Source of the DNA: Pseudaminobacter sp040049255
GTDB lineage: Bacteria > Pseudomonadota > Alphaproteobacteria > Rhizobiales > Rhizobiaceae
Reading direction: 5' to 3'
Length of the DNA: 64,000 nt
Assembly (NCBI RefSeq): GCF_040049255.1
Contig: NZ_JBDZDR010000006.1
Location: forward strand, 236,885 to 300,884
Shown here: one piece after another, positions 43,676 to 52,280 of the stretch
Numbering within the stretch: position 1 is the first letter of the stretch
How the letters are laid out: every line of letters starts with the position of its first letter
Position numbers and translations under genes: made by a program
The notes under the pieces: generated by a model
The model's database searches: none
The model's input: the letters and a program-made list of their open reading frames with translations, nothing else
What the model was told of the DNA's origin: nothing

Positions 43676-44511
43676 GCGAAGCGGTTCTCCGCCATGAAAT
43701 CGGGCCGGCAGCGACGGTCCAGGAGGATCGCGTAGCCTGGCTGATGGAGGCGGTCCTGCGCAATCGCTTTCTGCCGCAGCCGGATGCGGGCAGCGTGTTC
43801 GTCGGGGACGGAGATTTCCGGGCCGTCGGCGCGGAGTTTCTGGGCCATTTCATCCGCCTGGGCGGCCTGCGGCCGGAACACCGCGTGCTCGACATCGGCT
43901 GCGGCATTGGCCGCATGGCCGTTCCGCTCACCCAGTATCTGGATGTGGAGAAGGGACGCTACAGCGGGTTCGACCCGGTCGAGGGCGGCATAGCCTGGTG
44001 CCGGCGTTTCATCACCACTGCCTATCCCAACTTCACGTTCCAGCGGCTCGACATTGCGCACAAGCTCTACAACCCCCAGGGCAAGATCAGCGGCGAGGCG
44101 CTGAAACTCCCCTACGCCGAGCGGCAATTCGATTTCGTGATCATGACCTCCGTCGTCACGCACCTGCCGCCCGACGAGGTTCTCGTTCACCTGAGCGAGG
44201 TCGCCAGGCTGCTCAAACCGGGCGGGCGCTTGTTCATGACCGCCTTTGTGGTCGACGGCATCGCTGCCGAGAACACATCCGGCAGGCGCGATCCCAGGCT
44301 TGGCTTCGTGCGCGATGGCGACGGGCCCTGCTGGTTTGTTCCCGACATGCCGCCGCTCGCCGCCGTCGGGTTCGACGACGGCTTCCTGGATCAGGCCCTG
44401 GAAAGGGCCGGGCTGGTGATCACACTCAAATCCTTCGGCCACTGGCGCGGCCAGGACGCGGACCACTACCAGGACCTCTATGTGGCCGAATGCCGGGGAG
44501 CCCAGCGGTAA
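43672..44511 (+). CDS. Class I SAM-dependent methyltransferase
   Basis: A 279-residue methyltransferase. Seen: LRPEHRVLDIGCGIGRMAVPL (SAM-binding motif I, near residue 75), FDPVEGGIAWC, FDFVIMTSVVTHLPPDEV (motif II) and LLKPGGRLFMTAFVV (motif III). Translationally coupled to the upstream glycosyltransferase (ATGA). In this setting it most likely methylates a sugar of the polymer or its lipid-linked precursor; the acceptor is unknown. Confidence 0.85.
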   Translation: MSEAVLRHEIGPAATVQEDRVAWLMEAVLRNRFLPQPDAGSVFVGDGDFRAVGAEFLGHFIRLGGLRPEHRVLDIGCGIGRMAVPLTQYLDVEKGRYSGFDPVEGGIAWCRRFITTAYPNFTFQRLDIAHKLYNPQGKISGEALKLPYAERQFDFVIMTSVVTHLPPDEVLVHLSEVARLLKPGGRLFMTAFVVDGIAAENTSGRRDPRLGFVRDGDGPCWFVPDMPPLAAVGFDDGFLDQALERAGLVITLKSFGHWRGQDADHYQDLYVAECRGAQR

Positions 44512-44513
44512 GC

Positions 44514-45770
44514 ATGCGCATCCTTGTAGCGGCGCACAACCATCCGGCCCTCCATCCTGGCGGTACCGAGATTTTCGCGCACGACCTTTTCCGCGCCTAC
44601 CAGCGCGCCGGCCACGAAGCGCTCTTCCTCGGCGCGACGAACCAGGTCCATCGCCAGATCCGGCCCGGCACGAGTTTCCAAGGGCTCGGCGATGCGGCAG
44701 ACGAAGTGCTGCTGTGGTCGGGCCACTTCGACCGTTTCTACATGAGCCAGATCGATCTCTACGGGGTCGTTCCGGATCTGGTGGAGCTGCTGTCCGACTT
44801 TCGGCCGGACGTGGTGCATATCCATCACCTGCTGCTGATCGGCGCCGAGTTCCCGCATATCGTCCGGCGAACGCTGCCGGATTGCCGCATCGTCATGACG
44901 CTCCATGATTACTATCCGATCTGCCACCATGACGGCCTGATGGTCCGCACCAGCGGCAAGGAGCTCTGCCACGCCGCGAGCCCGGACCGCTGCCACGCCT
45001 GCTTCAAGGACATCCCTCTCGATCGTTTTGCGTTGCGGGAGCGCCATCTGAAGGCCCTGCTGAGCACGGTCGACCACTTCGTCGCGCCGAGCCGGTTCCT
45101 GCGGCAGCGCTTTGTCGACTGGGAGCTTGCCGAGGAGGCCATAAGCGTGATCCCCAATGGCCTGCCGCTTCGGCCCACGCCTGCGGCCGCGCCAGACGGC
45201 GCCGGACGTCCGACGGTGTTTGGTTATTTCGGCAATCTCAATCCCTGGAAGGGGGCAACCGTTCTGCTCGAGGCCGCCCGGCTGCTCATCGCCGAAGGGC
45301 TCGAGTTCGAATTGCGCGTCCACGGCGGAACACCGTTCCAAAGCGACGCCTTTGTCGCCGAGATCGACCGCCTTTTCAGCGACACCGCGCCGACGGTGCA
45401 GAGGCGCGGGCCCTATCGGCGCGAGGACGTCGCCGAGTTCGTTGCCGACGTCGACTGCACGATTGTGCCGTCGATATGGTGGGAGAATGCACCGCTCGTC
45501 ATCCAGGAGGCCCAGGCACAAGGGCGGCCCGTCATCGCCAGCAACATCGGCGGCATGGCCGAACTGGTCGAAGATGGGGTCAATGGCCTGGGGGTTTCGC
45601 CCAACGATCCGCGCGCGCTCGCCTCGGCGATGCGCCGCATCGCTGAAGAGCCGGAACTGCGGCGTCGGCTTTCCAGCAACGCACGCCGGCCCGACGACAT
45701 CGACACGACCGCTCGGCGCTACCTCGAATTGATCGAGGCGATCGAGCCCGCACGTGTCCAAGCAGCATGA
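44514..45770 (+). CDS. GT4-family glycosyltransferase
   Basis: A 418-residue GT-B enzyme: ILVAAHNHPALHPGGTEIFAHDLFRAY (acceptor domain), FRPDVVHIHHLLLIG, YFGNLNPWKGATVLLEAARLL (donor domain) and PSIWWENAPLVIQEAQAQGRPVIASNIGG (EX7E motif). Starts 2 bp after the methyltransferase stop. It is a paralogue of the glycosyltransferase at 48725-50044, with the same HPGG/WWEN signatures, so the pair probably arose by duplication. Confidence 0.88.
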   Translation: MRILVAAHNHPALHPGGTEIFAHDLFRAYQRAGHEALFLGATNQVHRQIRPGTSFQGLGDAADEVLLWSGHFDRFYMSQIDLYGVVPDLVELLSDFRPDVVHIHHLLLIGAEFPHIVRRTLPDCRIVMTLHDYYPICHHDGLMVRTSGKELCHAASPDRCHACFKDIPLDRFALRERHLKALLSTVDHFVAPSRFLRQRFVDWELAEEAISVIPNGLPLRPTPAAAPDGAGRPTVFGYFGNLNPWKGATVLLEAARLLIAEGLEFELRVHGGTPFQSDAFVAEIDRLFSDTAPTVQRRGPYRREDVAEFVADVDCTIVPSIWWENAPLVIQEAQAQGRPVIASNIGGMAELVEDGVNGLGVSPNDPRALASAMRRIAEEPELRRRLSSNARRPDDIDTTARRYLELIEAIEPARVQAA

Positions 45771-45781
45771 GGAACAGCTGA

Positions 45782-46516
45782 ATGCCTGTTGGTGCCGAGA
45801 AACCAAGTGCAATGGCCGAGCAGAACAACACCAAGCCGGTGAATGGCCGCGTCGACGCCATCGACCAGGGCCGCGTCTTCGGCTGGGCCTTCGACCCCGC
45901 CGAGCCGGACAGACGGGTGGCGATCCGCGTTGTCCTGGACGGCAAGACGATAGCCGAGGCGGCTGCCGACCGCGATCGTCCCGACTTGCGGCGCAACGGC
46001 ATCGGCGATGGCAAGCACGCCTTTGAGATCGCGCTGCCGGAGCCAGCGGCCTCGCGCGCTTCCGATCTCGTCGTGGTGGCGGTGAACGGGCCGGACAATG
46101 AGCAGGCGCTGCGCGTCCCCCTCCCCGACGAGCAGGCCGCTGAAGCCCTAATCGCCGCGCCGCTCACCAAGGTCCTCGACAAGCTGGACGTTCTGATGGC
46201 GGCGCAGCGGCAGCTGCAGATCTCCCAGCGCTCCGTCATGCGGACGCAGCAGATCGACGACACCGGCGAGGCCGAGACGGTCGGGCTCATCGACATCAGC
46301 ACCGCCGTTGCCGGCCTCCGCATCGAGATCACGCAGCGGCTGAGCGATCTCGACGTGCATCTGATGCGGCTCGACGGCGTGGTCGCGGGGATGGAAAAGA
46401 CCCTGAGCGGACTGCAGAAGCGCTCCAACGGGGAGTTGAAGCCGATGCTGCTGTTGCTTTTCGTCCTGGTGGGTTTTGCGGCGGGTGCTGCCATGACGCT
46501 CCTTGCCAGGATGTGA
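45782..46516 (+). CDS. Membrane-anchored protein with GW-DP module and coiled coil
   Basis: A 244-residue protein. Residues about 20-100 hold a small strand-rich module (GRVFGWAFDPAEPDRRVAIRVV ... RRNGIGDGKHAFEIALP). Residues about 125-215 are helical, probably coiled coil (LTKVLDKLDVLMAAQRQLQ, LSDLDVHLMRLDGVVAGMEKTL). A single C-terminal membrane helix follows (MLLLLFVLVGFAAGAAMTLL), so it is likely tail-anchored. GAGGAACAGC precedes the ATG. No catalytic motif is visible. It may scaffold the assembly machinery at the inner membrane; function unknown. Confidence 0.65.
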   Translation: MPVGAEKPSAMAEQNNTKPVNGRVDAIDQGRVFGWAFDPAEPDRRVAIRVVLDGKTIAEAAADRDRPDLRRNGIGDGKHAFEIALPEPAASRASDLVVVAVNGPDNEQALRVPLPDEQAAEALIAAPLTKVLDKLDVLMAAQRQLQISQRSVMRTQQIDDTGEAETVGLIDISTAVAGLRIEITQRLSDLDVHLMRLDGVVAGMEKTLSGLQKRSNGELKPMLLLLFVLVGFAAGAAMTLLARM

Positions 46517-46517
46517 C

Positions 46518-48728
46518 ATGCTAGCCGTGGAAAATGGACCTCCCCCATCCCTGACCGCCGCGCCCCGGCGTACCGGCAGGATCCCCAGGGCCGGAAGGGT
46601 AACCGGTTGCCCGATCGGCGGTTCCACCCTGCTCGTGATCGGCACGGGCGGCCCGATGCCAAGCGCGGCACCTGCAACACTCAATGACGATCCCGCCGGG
46701 ATCTCGTCTGCCGCCGTCGTCAGCTGGCGATTGGGGATGTCCTTGCCGACCGCCACGCACGGCTTCGCGGCCCTTCTGCCCACGAACAGCGCCGATATCG
46801 CCTTCGCGACCGTGCAGTTCGAGCTGGAAGGCGCGCCCAAGCGCTACGTCTTCACGCCTCGAACAGTCTCGGTGAACGAAGCTGCCGCGCTGCTGGCCGA
46901 GCTTTGCGGCAGCCGACTGGCGGCGACCATCGACGCCCTGGCGGATTTGCTCATCGCGGCTCCGTCCGACCCTCACAGGCTGTCGGCCATCGTCACCCTG
47001 GTCAAGGCGGCGCATGGGAGCAACGGCTTCATCGAGTTGCTCGGCGAAGGCCAGCACGGGGAAACCTTCATCCAGGGCTGGGCCCACGACGTCATGCCTG
47101 GCATGGGCCCCGCGGTGGCCGACGGCGAGAGGCCTTCCGTCGCGGAGAGCGCAATTGCCGTCTACGCACGGCAGGACCTTCCCCAGGGAGCCTCGGCCTT
47201 CGCCGGACTTCTCAATGCCGACGGCGCGATCAGTCCTGGCGGCATCGAGGGCCTCGTCTGGCGCGGCCGCCACGGCTGGCGTCATGTGGCCGTCCACGAG
47301 CGCAAGCTGATTGCAGGACCGCTGGAAACACCTGGCCACGTCCGCTCGGTGCTGCTGCGGGCAAACAGCACCCCGCAAGCTCTGCTCCGTCTGCGCGCGG
47401 CAGCCAACAGTTTCGACGGCACCGAGACGGTGTCGAGCCTGCCGCTTCCGGTCCGCATGGGTGTAGACGGCGTATTCCAGGTCGACGGCGCGGGATTTCT
47501 TGTCTCCGGCTGGCTGCTTGACCCCGACGGTCATGTCCAAAGCGTGAAGTTGCGCCGTCACAACCGGGAAGCACGGTTCGACGACAGCTGGAGCCGGCTC
47601 GACCGAACCGATGTGACCGATGCCTTCGCAGAGCACCCCGCCTTCTCGCGCGCATTCGGCCACGGCGGCCACAGGCATGGCTTCGTCGCCCATGCGCGGC
47701 TACCGGGGGGCGATCCGTCTTCGGCCCTCTACCTGGAACTTACATTGCGCGACACCCGCCGCGCCTTCATGCCGCTCTCGCCCTTGCGGACCTCGGCCCG
47801 CCTTGCGGCGGTGCGCCAGTTGCGCGCCATCGACCCATCCGAATGGGCGTTGCCAGAGGTCATGGACCGCCAGATTGTCCCACTTCTCTGCACCTCCCAA
47901 CGGGTGTCGCCAACGGTCGAAGCCGTTGTCGATCCGGGTCCGTTCGAGGCGGCTGCCGGCCCGCCGATCGTCATCAGCGTCGGCGAAAACGACGAGGACG
48001 GCATCGCCCCCCTTCTTGGCTTGCTGGCGATCGACCCCGAAACGAAGCACGCGCCGATTGCCCTTGTGGTCCCCTCGGAACGCTTTCATCGGCAGGTGGA
48101 CCGCATAAGGAAGCTCGCCGCGTTCTACGGGCTCTCGCTCAGGCTGGTCTCGGCCGGAGAGGCGAACGATGCCTATGACCTTCTCGAGGCCGGAGCGCGG
48201 GCACTGTCGTCGGACACAGTAGTCCTGCTTTCAGCATCGTTGGTGCCGCACAAGCCCGGCTGGTATCGCAAGCTTGTCGACACCCAGGCAGCGCTCAAGA
48301 ATAGCATCGTCTCCCCTACCCTCGCCTATGAGGACTGTTCTGTTCGTTGGGCGGGGACCTGGCCCGCGCTTCGCTACGAAGGCTACCCCATCAGCGCGGT
48401 GACCGGGTTCGAGTTGACGGCCGTTGCTGCCGCATCGCTCGAATGCTGCGTGATGCCACGCGAGGCGCTTCTCGAGGCCGGCGGCTTCGCAGGGGGATAT
48501 CTCGGCTCTCGCGAAAAGGGATTGGACCTTGGCCTTCGCCTCAGCCGCGGCGGCGTTGCCTCCTACTGGCTGCCATCCGTGCAGATGCTTGGTTCCGACG
48601 AGACGTCGAGCACGGGCACATCGGCGATGGGCGCGCTCGTGGAGAGCATCGATCGCAAGATCCTCGATGCCCGCGGCACGGCTGAGCTTGCCGGCAAGGA
48701 AAACCCATCGGAGGGGCCGCGCACATGA
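46518..48728 (+). CDS. Large exopolysaccharide-cluster protein with GT2-like C-terminus
   Basis: A 736-residue protein. Around residues 310-400 it has a module like that in the preceding gene (VDGAGFLVSGWLLDPDGHVQSVKLRRHNREA ... GGHRHGFVAHA). The C-terminal ~240 residues look like a diverged GT2 fold (VVLLSASLVPHKPGWYRKLV, CCVMPREALLEAGGFAGGYLGSREKGLDLGLRLSRGG), but the usual DxD is replaced by LSAS. It may be an inactive or unusual transferase. The ATG at 46518 follows AGGATGTGAC. It overlaps the next glycosyltransferase by ATGA. Confidence 0.6.
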   Translation: MLAVENGPPPSLTAAPRRTGRIPRAGRVTGCPIGGSTLLVIGTGGPMPSAAPATLNDDPAGISSAAVVSWRLGMSLPTATHGFAALLPTNSADIAFATVQFELEGAPKRYVFTPRTVSVNEAAALLAELCGSRLAATIDALADLLIAAPSDPHRLSAIVTLVKAAHGSNGFIELLGEGQHGETFIQGWAHDVMPGMGPAVADGERPSVAESAIAVYARQDLPQGASAFAGLLNADGAISPGGIEGLVWRGRHGWRHVAVHERKLIAGPLETPGHVRSVLLRANSTPQALLRLRAAANSFDGTETVSSLPLPVRMGVDGVFQVDGAGFLVSGWLLDPDGHVQSVKLRRHNREARFDDSWSRLDRTDVTDAFAEHPAFSRAFGHGGHRHGFVAHARLPGGDPSSALYLELTLRDTRRAFMPLSPLRTSARLAAVRQLRAIDPSEWALPEVMDRQIVPLLCTSQRVSPTVEAVVDPGPFEAAAGPPIVISVGENDEDGIAPLLGLLAIDPETKHAPIALVVPSERFHRQVDRIRKLAAFYGLSLRLVSAGEANDAYDLLEAGARALSSDTVVLLSASLVPHKPGWYRKLVDTQAALKNSIVSPTLAYEDCSVRWAGTWPALRYEGYPISAVTGFELTAVAAASLECCVMPREALLEAGGFAGGYLGSREKGLDLGLRLSRGGVASYWLPSVQMLGSDETSSTGTSAMGALVESIDRKILDARGTAELAGKENPSEGPRT

Positions 48729-50044
48729 CCGAGCAGCTTCGGGTCCTCATGGTCTCGCACGGGCATCCGGCGCTCGCGCTGGGTGGCGCCGAAATCGCGT
48801 CCCACAGCTTGCACCAGGGCCTGAATTCACTGCCCGATGTGGAATCCGTCTATCTGGCCCGCGTCGGCCACCCCTTTCCGCGGCATGGTGCTTCGGCACT
48901 CATGAGCCTTCGTCCAACCGAGGACGAACTGCTGTTCCACGCCGACGACTACAACCACTTCTTCCTCTCGAACGGCGATACCGAGGCTCTCCAGCGCGAC
49001 CTGGTGCGCTTCGTCCGCGATGCCCGGCCCCATGTCGTCCACTTCCATCATGTGCTGGGCCTGGGGATGGAAGCGCTTTATGCGGTGCGCGAGGCCTTGC
49101 CGCGGTCGGTCGTCCTGGTGACGTTCCATGAATACCTGTCGATCTGCCACAACCATGGCCAGATGGTGAAACGACCGACCGGCCAGCTCTGCAGGGAGGC
49201 ATCCCCTGTCGCCTGCCACGGATGTTTTCCCGAAATACCCGTGTCGCATTTCCTGAAGCGCGAGCGGTTTGCGCGCGGAATGCTCGGGCTGGCCGACGCC
49301 TTCGTTTCCCCGAGCAGGTTTCTGGCCGAACGTTATGCGCGATGGGGGATCGAGGCGGACAAGCTGTCGGTCATCGAGAACGGGATCGCACTGGGGGACG
49401 TCGCGCCCGCACGCGAGGTTCCGTCCCAAAACCCCCGCCGGAACCGCTTCGCCTATTTCGGACAATTGACGCCGTTCAAGGGCGTCGACGTGCTGATCGA
49501 CGCGGTCTCGCGGGTGCCCGAGGACATCTGGGGTGACGACGCCTGCCTGATGATCTTCGGCGGCAATCTCGAGCGCCAGCCGCCCGACTTCCAGGAGCGC
49601 CTGAAGAAGCTCATCGACGACGCGGGCCGCCGCGTGCGCTTCTACGGCGCTTACCAGAACGCCGACATGCCGCGCCTGATCCGCTCGGTGGATTGGGTCG
49701 TGATGCCGTCCACCTGGTGGGAAAACTCGCCGCTGGTGATCCAGGAAGCGCTGCACCACCGCAGGCCCATCATCTGCTCGGACATCGGCGGCATGGCCGA
49801 AAAAGTACGGGACCGCAAGGACGGACTGCATTTCCGCGCAGGCAGCGCGCAGGATCTTGCCGACCGCATGGCCGCGGTGTTGGGCGATCCCCGGGCATGG
49901 GAGCGGCTGCGGGCCTCCATGAGGCAACCGACGAGCCACATCGATTGCGCCCGCGAACATGTAGAGCTCTACCGTCGGCTGTTGCGTCAGGATCATGGCG
50001 GGGCCGCGGCCCGCCGGGCCACACTCCTTCCAAAGGCGGGTTAG
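48725..50044 (+). CDS. GT4-family glycosyltransferase
   Basis: A 439-residue GT-B enzyme: VSHGHPALALGGAEIASHSLHQGL, PHVVHFHHVLGLGMEAL, YFGQLTPFKGVDVLIDAVS and PSTWWENSPLVIQEALHHRRPIICSDIGG. Paralogous to the enzyme at 44514-45770. Coupled by ATGA to the upstream gene. Predicted to add a sugar during repeat-unit synthesis; donor not predictable. Confidence 0.88.
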   Translation: MTEQLRVLMVSHGHPALALGGAEIASHSLHQGLNSLPDVESVYLARVGHPFPRHGASALMSLRPTEDELLFHADDYNHFFLSNGDTEALQRDLVRFVRDARPHVVHFHHVLGLGMEALYAVREALPRSVVLVTFHEYLSICHNHGQMVKRPTGQLCREASPVACHGCFPEIPVSHFLKRERFARGMLGLADAFVSPSRFLAERYARWGIEADKLSVIENGIALGDVAPAREVPSQNPRRNRFAYFGQLTPFKGVDVLIDAVSRVPEDIWGDDACLMIFGGNLERQPPDFQERLKKLIDDAGRRVRFYGAYQNADMPRLIRSVDWVVMPSTWWENSPLVIQEALHHRRPIICSDIGGMAEKVRDRKDGLHFRAGSAQDLADRMAAVLGDPRAWERLRASMRQPTSHIDCAREHVELYRRLLRQDHGGAAARRATLLPKAG

Positions 50045-50050
50045 ACAGCC

Positions 50051-51238
50051 ATGGCACGCGTCCTCGTGATGATACCCTCGGGCGAAGTATACGGGCGCGA
50101 CAATGTCCGCTGGTACCAGCACTACGACGTGCAAAGCAGCATCAACAGCTATCACAATATCGGGGATGCGTTTGTCTTCGATTCTTCGCTGAAGCTTCTG
50201 AGCTACGACAAGCTCGGAGTTCTCGAGATCTCGGAGTTCAAACCCGACCTCGTCGATCGGCTACGCGACGAGTATGACTATGTTTTCCTGCGTGGATCCA
50301 ACTACATCCACAACTCGATGAACTGGGAGCAGGCCGTCCCGATCCTGAAGCGGCTTGGCCTTCCCATCATCGGCTTCGGCATTGGCGCCCAGGCACCGTC
50401 GAAGGGCAGGATCCGGCTCTCGGACCAAACGCAGGAGCTGCTCCATCTCATAGCTGGCTCAACCACGTCCATCGGGGTGCGCGGCGCCTACACAGCCCAG
50501 GTGCTGCGGGACATCGGTATTCGCAACACCCGCATCATCGGTTGCCCGACGGCCTTTCGCAGCAACGCCCCCGACTTGCGCATCAAGCTCCCCCCGCTGG
50601 ATAGCGTCCGGAAGGTCGGCGTTACCATCCGCCGCGAAGTCTCTCCCGACTACGCCAAGGACATAGAGCGATACCTGACCTTCCACCGCGACCTCGTGAA
50701 AACCATGGCCCGCCGCTTTGATGCGGTGCTGATGGCACAAGGGGAAGTCGAGGAAAAGAAGCTCGTGCTGGGAACCTACGCGCAGCGGGATGATGCAATG
50801 GATGCCTTGAGGGCGCATCCATGGGCCGCCTCCTGGTATCTCGACGAGGAGATGGTGCGGCTCTATTGCGAACGGCTGTTCTATTCCGATGTCGTTGCCG
50901 ACTACGAAGAGCTCGTGCGCTCGCTGGACCTGGTCCTGGGCTATCGCCTGCACGGCAACCTCATGGCGCTCGCTAACGGGGTTCCGTCAATCTATTTCAC
51001 TTACGACAGCAGAACGGTCGAGTTTGCGGAAACATTCCAGATTCCAAGCTTCGACGTCTTCAGCAGCAAAGAGTTTCGGTTGGACGAATACTGGGATCAG
51101 TCCCTGTTCGATAAGCATAACCGTTCCTGGCGCCACATCTATGGCGAGATGCACCAGTTCCTCACCGAAAACGGCGTCGCTCACAGGATGATCGACACCG
51201 GCAACACCCAAGGCACTTCAATCCGCAAATTCGCATGA
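50051..51238 (+). CDS. Polysaccharide pyruvyl transferase family protein
   Basis: A 395-residue member of the PS_pyruv_trans family: FLRGSNYIHNSMNW, GFGIGAQAPSKG, VRGAYTAQVLRDIGI, IGCPTAFRSN, and the hallmark LGYRLHGNLMALANGVPSIYFTYDSR. More distant from the tandem pair at 28220-30617 than those are from each other. Begins 6 bp after the glycosyltransferase. Probably adds pyruvate or acts as a related sugar-modifying transferase in the same polymer. Confidence 0.8.
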   Translation: MARVLVMIPSGEVYGRDNVRWYQHYDVQSSINSYHNIGDAFVFDSSLKLLSYDKLGVLEISEFKPDLVDRLRDEYDYVFLRGSNYIHNSMNWEQAVPILKRLGLPIIGFGIGAQAPSKGRIRLSDQTQELLHLIAGSTTSIGVRGAYTAQVLRDIGIRNTRIIGCPTAFRSNAPDLRIKLPPLDSVRKVGVTIRREVSPDYAKDIERYLTFHRDLVKTMARRFDAVLMAQGEVEEKKLVLGTYAQRDDAMDALRAHPWAASWYLDEEMVRLYCERLFYSDVVADYEELVRSLDLVLGYRLHGNLMALANGVPSIYFTYDSRTVEFAETFQIPSFDVFSSKEFRLDEYWDQSLFDKHNRSWRHIYGEMHQFLTENGVAHRMIDTGNTQGTSIRKFA

Positions 51239-51255
51239 ACCGGAGGGCAACCATC

Positions 51256-52143
51256 ATGCACCAGAAGATACGCAAGGCCATCATTCCCGCCGCCGGTTTC
51301 GGAACGCGCATGCTTCCGGCGACCAAGAGCATCCCGAAGGAACTTCTGACGATCGTCGACCGGCCCGTGCTGGACTACATCGTCGCCGAGGCCTTCGCCT
51401 CGGGCATAGAACATGTGATCATTGTCACCGGGCGCATGAAGGGCGCGATCGAGGACCATTTCGACCACGCCTTTGAACTCGATGTCTGCCTGCGCAATGC
51501 CGGGAAACAGCGTTTGGCCGACCGGATCGAGCAGGACACGCCAGGCGCCGGGGCGATTTCCTTCGTGCGCCAGCAGCAGGCACGGGGCCTCGGCCACGCG
51601 GTATGGACGGCCCGGCACATCGTCGGCAACGAGCCCTTCGCAGTGCTTTTGCCCGACATGCTCATGATTTCCGACAGGCCATGCCTGAAGTCCATGGTCA
51701 ATCTCCATAGTTGCCATGGCGGCAACGTGATCGCAGTAGAGCGATGCGCGCCCGAAGACACCCACAAGTTCGGCATCGTCTCGCTCAAGCCGACGGCCGA
51801 TGGCCCGGTTGTAAACGGTCTTGTCGAGAAACCTGCCCCCGGCACGGCCCCCAGCAATCTCTTCATTTCCGGGCGCTACATCCTGCAGCCCGAAATCTTC
51901 GACATACTTGAGAGGCAGGCGCCGGGAGCGGGCGGCGAAATCCAGCTCACCGACGCCATGATCACGCTGATTGAAACCCAGGAGATCCGGCCCTTCGAGT
52001 TCTGCGGCCGCACCTTCGATTGCGGTTCGCCAGCCGGCTTCGTGTCTGCCAACCTGCATATGGCGACCGCGCGCGCCGACCTTGCCCCTTACATCGGGAT
52101 CGAGATGGAAGCCCTTTCGTCAGCGCGGCGTGCAGTCGCGTAA
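51256..52143 (+). CDS. galU: UTP--glucose-1-phosphate uridylyltransferase
   Basis: A 295-residue enzyme making UDP-glucose, the donor for glucose and, after epimerisation, galactose. Seen: KAIIPAAGFGTRMLPATKSIPKE (nucleotide loop), LPDMLMIS, KFGIVSL, VNGLVEKPAPGTAPSNL and FCGRTFDCGSPAGFV. The ATG at 51256 has GGAGGG about 9 bp upstream; an ATG at 51235 overlapping the previous stop is the alternative. Last gene of the rightward operon; a large hairpin follows at 52152-52187. Confidence 0.93.
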   Translation: MHQKIRKAIIPAAGFGTRMLPATKSIPKELLTIVDRPVLDYIVAEAFASGIEHVIIVTGRMKGAIEDHFDHAFELDVCLRNAGKQRLADRIEQDTPGAGAISFVRQQQARGLGHAVWTARHIVGNEPFAVLLPDMLMISDRPCLKSMVNLHSCHGGNVIAVERCAPEDTHKFGIVSLKPTADGPVVNGLVEKPAPGTAPSNLFISGRYILQPEIFDILERQAPGAGGEIQLTDAMITLIETQEIRPFEFCGRTFDCGSPAGFVSANLHMATARADLAPYIGIEMEALSSARRAVA

Positions 52144-52151
52144 GAGTGATA

Positions 52152-52187
52152 CCAGTGGCCCATGACCTTTTGGCCATGGGCCACTGG
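52152..52187. terminator. Large hairpin between galU and the convergent PLP-enzyme gene
   Basis: CCAGTGGCCCATG (52152-52164) pairs perfectly over 13 bp with CATGGGCCACTGG (52175-52187), with a short loop containing TTTT. It lies 8 bp after galU, facing the end of the minus-strand gene at 52281. No T-run follows, so a bidirectional or factor-dependent terminator is inferred. Confidence 0.5.
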
Positions 52188-52280
52188 ATAAGCCGGCCGG
52201 CGAGGCAGTCGTCGAGCCGATTGGGGACCGTGACCCGCCGTAGGCCGCATAAGGTGTGCGAACTGCAGCGTCGTCAGGTC

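Noticed and set aside
52152..52187. Hairpin considered as a small RNA gene
   Set aside because: It lies between convergent gene ends with no promoter visible, so a terminator role is more economical.
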